Shown here: piece by piece, positions 61,401 to 64,000 of the stretch
Numbering within the stretch: the first letter of the stretch is position 1
Layout of the letters: each line of letters starts with the position of its first letter
From: JARRQJ01 sp037381915
GTDB lineage: Bacteria > Pseudomonadota > Gammaproteobacteria > DRLM01
DNA: 64,000 nt
Direction of reading: 5' to 3'
Assembly (NCBI GenBank): GCA_037381915.1
Contig: JARRQJ010000002.1
Span: forward strand, 62,001-126,000
The notes under the pieces: generated by a model
Databases searched by the model: none
Told to the model about the DNA's origin: nothing
Seen by the model: the letters and a program-made list of their open reading frames with translations, nothing else
Position numbers and translations under genes: made by a program

Positions 61401-61630
61401 CGCTGGCCTTCGTCTTCGGCGTGCTGCCGCTGGTGCTCGCCACCGGCGCCGGCGCCGCGGCCCGCCAGTCCATGGGCACCGGCGTGTTCGGCGGCATGAT
61501 CGTCGCCACTTTCGTCGCGCCGATTTTCGTTCCCATGTTCTTCAGTTTGCTGGCACGCAAACCGCGGCCGGCCCATCATCATGAACACGACAACCCGCAC
61601 CCCGATGCGACTCAGGAGGATAAGGCATGA
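58475..61630 (+). CDS. RND efflux pump inner-membrane transporter (HAE1, AcrB-like)
   Basis: 1051 aa with twelve membrane helices and two large periplasmic loops. N-terminal FFIERPIFATVLAIIIV, proton-relay Asp pair in VGIVVDDAIVVLENVER and Lys in IGLAAKNAILIAEFA mark an HAE1 multidrug pump. Ends with a His-rich tail (HHHEHDNPH). Overlaps the next gene by 4 bp. Confidence 0.96.
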   Translation: MSKFFIERPIFATVLAIIIVISGLVAANILPIAQYPEIAPPTVTIRASYPGASAETLAKTVAAPIEEQLSGVENLLYFNSTSSSNGSINITATFEVGTDIDKATFDVNNRVQLATPRLPDEVRRYGVTVAKRSQNILLVAALNSPDKSRSMLYLSNYATQNIVDELKRVPGTADIIVFGARDYSMRIWLKPDRMAQLGLTTADITAAIDAQNAQYAAGKIGAEPSPKGQQLVYTVTARGRMLEPEEFGNIVLRANGPHGVLKLKDVARIELGALSYDQANTVNGQPSIAIAVFLQSGANALDVAHAIRAKMAELKKDRFPKGVDYLIPYDTTRFVSASIKAVVHTLVEAAILVLMVVFVFLQTFRATLIPMIAVPVSLIGTFAGLWLFGFSINTLTLFAMVLAVGIVVDDAIVVLENVERLMREEKMKPFDAALEAMREVQNAIIGIVLSLVAVFIPVAFLGGIAGQLYRQFAVTVAIAVVLSGFVALTLTPTLCAVLLKPRNHDGGVMHKLFMPFNRGFTWLTRHFLGAVNLALHYRIAALGIFAGILALVTFLFLRIPGSFVPPEDMGYIITVVQLPDGATLERTEKTTEQLRQMMAGNQAIENIFIVNGFDLISGSNKSNSATIFMPLKPWQDRHETAAQLVKEVSGKGFMLSDGIAFAINPPPIRGLGTTGGFEVYVRGRADPDPQHLAKVTNDFIATLSKDPVLQGLRTLYRPTVPQLRVEVDREKALSMGVPVSNVFAALQAQMGSLYVNDFNKAGRTYHVTIQADAQYRSKPSDLGNIYVRSTTTQAMIPLKALIKVKHIIGPEQLERFDGYIAAKVFGSAKPGYSSGEAIAAVERIAKQALPKGYDIEWTGTAFQEKRTGSASVFAFGFAIVMVYLILSALYERWGVPFAVLLAVPFAMAGALGFVYLRGMENNIYFQIGLVVLIGLAAKNAILIAEFAMQGMEHGKHAPEAAHEAARLRFRPIIMTSLAFVFGVLPLVLATGAGAAARQSMGTGVFGGMIVATFVAPIFVPMFFSLLARKPRPAHHHEHDNPHPDATQEDKA

Positions 61631-63081
61631 GCACGCAGCGTAGCTTTTCTCCCTCCGGCTTGCTCGGGCTAAGCATGATCGTCCTGCTTGCCGGCTGCGC
61701 GGTGGGTCCCGACTATAAGCGGCCCGACATTCAGCTGCCCGCCACCTATCCCGACGCGGCTCACGGTGGCGGCGCCACCAAGGGCGAGCAAGGGCGGCTA
61801 TCCGCCGACTGGTGGACACTTTACAACGACAAGACGCTTGACGGGCTGGTGGCAAGCGCCCTGAAAAACAACACCGATCTGCACCGGGCGGTGGCGCAGA
61901 TCGACGCGGCCGAGGCGGTGTTGGCCCAAGCCAACTCCACGCTGTTTCCCGAAATAGATTTGGGCGCCTCCAGCAGCCGCTCGCATTCCAGCACCCTCAA
62001 TGCCACACCCGTATTCTCGGGCGTGCCCATTACCTACAACGCTAACCGGCTGGCGCTTTCCACCTCGTTCGAGCTCGATTTCTGGGGCAAGCTGCGCCGC
62101 GCCTCGCAGGCGGCTCACGCCCAGGTGCTGAGTTCCCGTTACGCGCGGGATGTAGTGGCTCTGACCGTGGCGGGGGCCACCACCCAGTCTTACTTCACCC
62201 TGCGATCCCTCGACGCACAGATTACGGTAACGGAGAAGATCCTGAGGTCGCGGGAAGACTCGCTGGCCGTGATCAAGGACCGCGCCAAGGGCGGGCTCGC
62301 CTCGGAACTGGACGTCAATCAGGCCCAGGTGGCGCGTTCAGACGCGGCCGTGCAATTGCGTGACCTCAAGCGCCAGCGCGCGCTTATGGAACATCAACTC
62401 GGAGTACTGACCGGGAAACTCGACCTCAGGATCGCGGCGGGCGACATTATGAACTTGCCGATGCCGAGCCTGCCGCCAGTGGGCCTGCCTTCGACGCTGC
62501 TGGAACGCCGCCCGGATGTACAACAGGCGGAACAGGCGCTGGTCGCGGCCAATGCCGAGATCGGCTTCAACAAGGCCTCGCAATTTCCAAGCTTTTCCCT
62601 GACCGGCGATTTCGGCGGTCAAAGCGCGAAATTAAGCAACATCTTGAAATCGGGTGCGCGCATCTGGTCACTGGGACTCGAGGGCCTCATGCCGATCTTC
62701 TCCGCCGGTAAGTACGCGGCACGCACACGCGAGGCGGTGGCCGTGCAACGTCAGGCGGTGGCCGCCTATGAAAAGACGGTACAGACCGCGTTCAAGGATG
62801 TAGCCGACGCCCTGACCAATGTGGAACAGACCAGGGACGCGGCGGCGGATATCAAAAGCAGGGTCGAGGCCGCGCGCAACGTGCTGCGCCTGTCGCACTT
62901 GCGTTATGACGCGGGTTACTCGCCGTATCTGAACGTGCTCGATGCCGAGCGCACTGCCAACAGCGCCGAACAGGCCCTGGTGCAAAACCGCCAGCAGCAG
63001 CTCATATACAGTGTCGACCTGATGAAGGCCCTGGGCGGCGGCTGGTCGCCGAATCAGGCAACGCCGGTGGCCCGGCGGTGA
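61627..63081 (+). CDS. RND efflux outer-membrane channel (OprM/NodT family)
   Basis: 484 aa lipoprotein (lipobox LLAGC, then AVGPDYKRP, the family hallmark). Two OEP repeats: LDGLVASALKNNTDLHRAVAQIDAAEA and LPSTLLERRPDVQQAEQALVAANAEIGFNKA. Completes the tripartite pump. Confidence 0.94.
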   Translation: MSTQRSFSPSGLLGLSMIVLLAGCAVGPDYKRPDIQLPATYPDAAHGGGATKGEQGRLSADWWTLYNDKTLDGLVASALKNNTDLHRAVAQIDAAEAVLAQANSTLFPEIDLGASSSRSHSSTLNATPVFSGVPITYNANRLALSTSFELDFWGKLRRASQAAHAQVLSSRYARDVVALTVAGATTQSYFTLRSLDAQITVTEKILRSREDSLAVIKDRAKGGLASELDVNQAQVARSDAAVQLRDLKRQRALMEHQLGVLTGKLDLRIAAGDIMNLPMPSLPPVGLPSTLLERRPDVQQAEQALVAANAEIGFNKASQFPSFSLTGDFGGQSAKLSNILKSGARIWSLGLEGLMPIFSAGKYAARTREAVAVQRQAVAAYEKTVQTAFKDVADALTNVEQTRDAAADIKSRVEAARNVLRLSHLRYDAGYSPYLNVLDAERTANSAEQALVQNRQQQLIYSVDLMKALGGGWSPNQATPVARR

Positions 63082-63121
63082 CGGGCGCGCTCACCGGCCC
63101 TGGTCACCGGCTGTAATTCCC

Positions 63122-63739
63122 ATGGCACGCAAGACCAAAACGGAAACCGAACAAACCCGCCTGCACATCCTCGCCGCGGCGCGGCGGGTGTTCGCCGAAC
63201 GCGGCGTGAGCCGCACCACCCTGGCGCAGATCGCCAAAGAGGCCGGGGTGACGCGCGGTGCCATCTACTGGCACTTCAAGAACAAGCCGGATCTGTTTTT
63301 CGCCATGAAGGAACAGATCGCCCTGCCGTTGATCGACCTCGCCGATGATAATCCTCCCGCCGAACAGTCCATCGATCCGCTGCGCGGCATCGAGGCCAGC
63401 ATGATTGCGATGCTGCGCCTGCTCAAGGAAGATGAGGTCGCACGCACCACCTTCGAAATCGTCGCTTTGAAATGCGAATATGTGGATGAATTCGCCTCCC
63501 TGGACAGTCGCGTTATCAAGACCGGCTGTGACTTTATAGACAAGATCACCAAAGCCTACAGGGCCGCTAAGAAGAAAGCCCTGCTGCGCGACGGTCTGAA
63601 CCCGGAGATGTGCGCGCTGGAAAGCTACACCTTCATGAAGGGCTTGATCCACCTATGGCTGTCGGATGTGGACGGCACGATCATCCGCGGCAAGGCGACG
63701 CGTCTGATCAAAGCCCATATCGCCATGCGCTATAAATAA
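63122..63739 (+). CDS. TetR-family repressor (AcrR-like) of the efflux operon
   Basis: 205 aa. HTH in RLHILAAARRVFAERGVSRTTLAQIAKEAGVTRGAIYWHFKNKPDLF, which matches the AcrR DNA-binding region closely; the ligand domain follows. Located 40 bp after the outer-membrane gene, probably in the same transcript, and a dyad like the AcrR operator lies at the operon start. Confidence 0.9.
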   Translation: MARKTKTETEQTRLHILAAARRVFAERGVSRTTLAQIAKEAGVTRGAIYWHFKNKPDLFFAMKEQIALPLIDLADDNPPAEQSIDPLRGIEASMIAMLRLLKEDEVARTTFEIVALKCEYVDEFASLDSRVIKTGCDFIDKITKAYRAAKKKALLRDGLNPEMCALESYTFMKGLIHLWLSDVDGTIIRGKATRLIKAHIAMRYK

Positions 63740-63800
63740 TTCCGCCGCTCCACAATCTCACCGAGGCTAACCACAGCAACGACCGCCCATCAATGACAAG

Positions 63801-64000
63801 CTAACCGGCAGGCCCATCATCACGCGGCACCACTCGGGGGTTGCGCTGCGCGTCGACGGCGACGAAGGTCAGAACCGCCTCGGTGACCTTGACACATTCC
63901 TCCTCCTGGCGGTCGCGTTCCGCATATATCTCCACCTTCACCGACAGGGAGGTGCGTCCGACACGGATCACATTCGCGTAACAGCTGATGAGGTCGCCGA
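63801..64000 (-). CDS. Acyl-CoA thioesterase, YciA-like (3' part only)
   Basis: C-terminal 65 codons of a hotdog-fold thioesterase, cut by the window edge. GDLISCYANVIRVGRTSLSVKVEIYAERD and VTEAVLTFVAVDAQRNPRVVP match YciA-type acyl-CoA thioesterases. Convergent with the TetR gene. Confidence 0.85.
   Translation of the reverse strand, partial: GDLISCYANVIRVGRTSLSVKVEIYAERDRQEEECVKVTEAVLTFVAVDAQRNPRVVPRDDGPAG

Noticed and set aside
59717..61855. 712-codon minus-strand frame opposite the RND pump
   Set aside because: Antisense shadow; His/Gly/Glu-rich translation with no plausible fold.

Overview
The window is dominated by a Mo-nitrogenase (nif) region of a GC-rich proteobacterium. Likely a chemolithoautotroph, because a form II RubisCO gene sits inside the nif region; a sulfur-oxidising gammaproteobacterium is my best guess, inferred from gene content only. 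No rRNA, tRNA, CRISPR array, transposase or phage gene was seen. Both ends cut genes: nifN at the left, an acyl-CoA thioesterase at the right.

Layout. (1) 1-6551, minus strand: nifH-D-K, two [2Fe-2S] ferredoxins, nifE, nifN; two copies of a palindromic element lie in the nifH/nifD and nifD/nifK gaps. (2) 6947-12367, plus strand, divergent from nifH: a receiver-like protein without the phosphoacceptor Asp, draT and draG (reversible ADP-ribosylation of NifH), an ArsC-like nitrogenase-associated protein, a two-domain SagB-type nitroreductase, an ankyrin protein and a TrmO/TsaA protein. (3) 12661-16283: accessory genes (BsuPI-like lipoprotein, LysR regulator with two cupins, flavodoxin). (4) 16415-25792, minus strand: a long nifB-led gene train (nifB, 4Fe-4S ferredoxin, A-type Fe-S carrier, TPR protein, LRV-type Fe-S repeat protein, two NifZ-like genes, DUF3024 protein, nifS, nifT, small protein, a DegT-like protein lacking the PLP lysine, [2Fe-2S] ferredoxin, small protein, SIR2-like protein), preceded by nifA. 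(5) 28001-33324, plus strand: iscS-iscU-erpA-iscA-hscB-hscA-fdx with a sigma54/NifA-type promoter, followed by a PCP_red-domain mini-protein. (6) 33884-39910: membrane and hypothetical proteins, an exported phosphoesterase, a cytochrome c lipoprotein and cbbM. (7) 40293-47080, plus strand: nifV-cysE-nifW-fixABCX-thioredoxin-like ferredoxin-TPR protein. (8) 47224-52259: modE, yezD-like gene, porin, modA, TOBE protein, modB, modC, with two ModE-type operators. (9) 52312-64000: mscS, corA, DMT transporter, hisC, a tripartite RND efflux operon with its TetR regulator, and the thioesterase.

How it fits together. Four promoters (nifH, nifB, iscS, nifV) share one architecture: a -24/-12 sigma54 element with an exact TGT-N10-ACA NifA site about 80-110 bp upstream; a fifth, weaker one may drive the receiver-like gene/draTG. 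The NifA encoded here carries the C-x11-C-x19-C-x4-C motif of oxygen-sensitive, NifL-independent NifA proteins, and no nifL is present. The regulon thus couples nitrogenase structure and cofactor assembly (HDK, EN, B, V, S, Z, T, W), Fe-S supply (a full isc operon; no nifU in view), electron supply (FixABCX and several ferredoxins), post-translational switch-off (DraT/DraG, target Arg present in NifH) and molybdate supply (mod genes under ModE).
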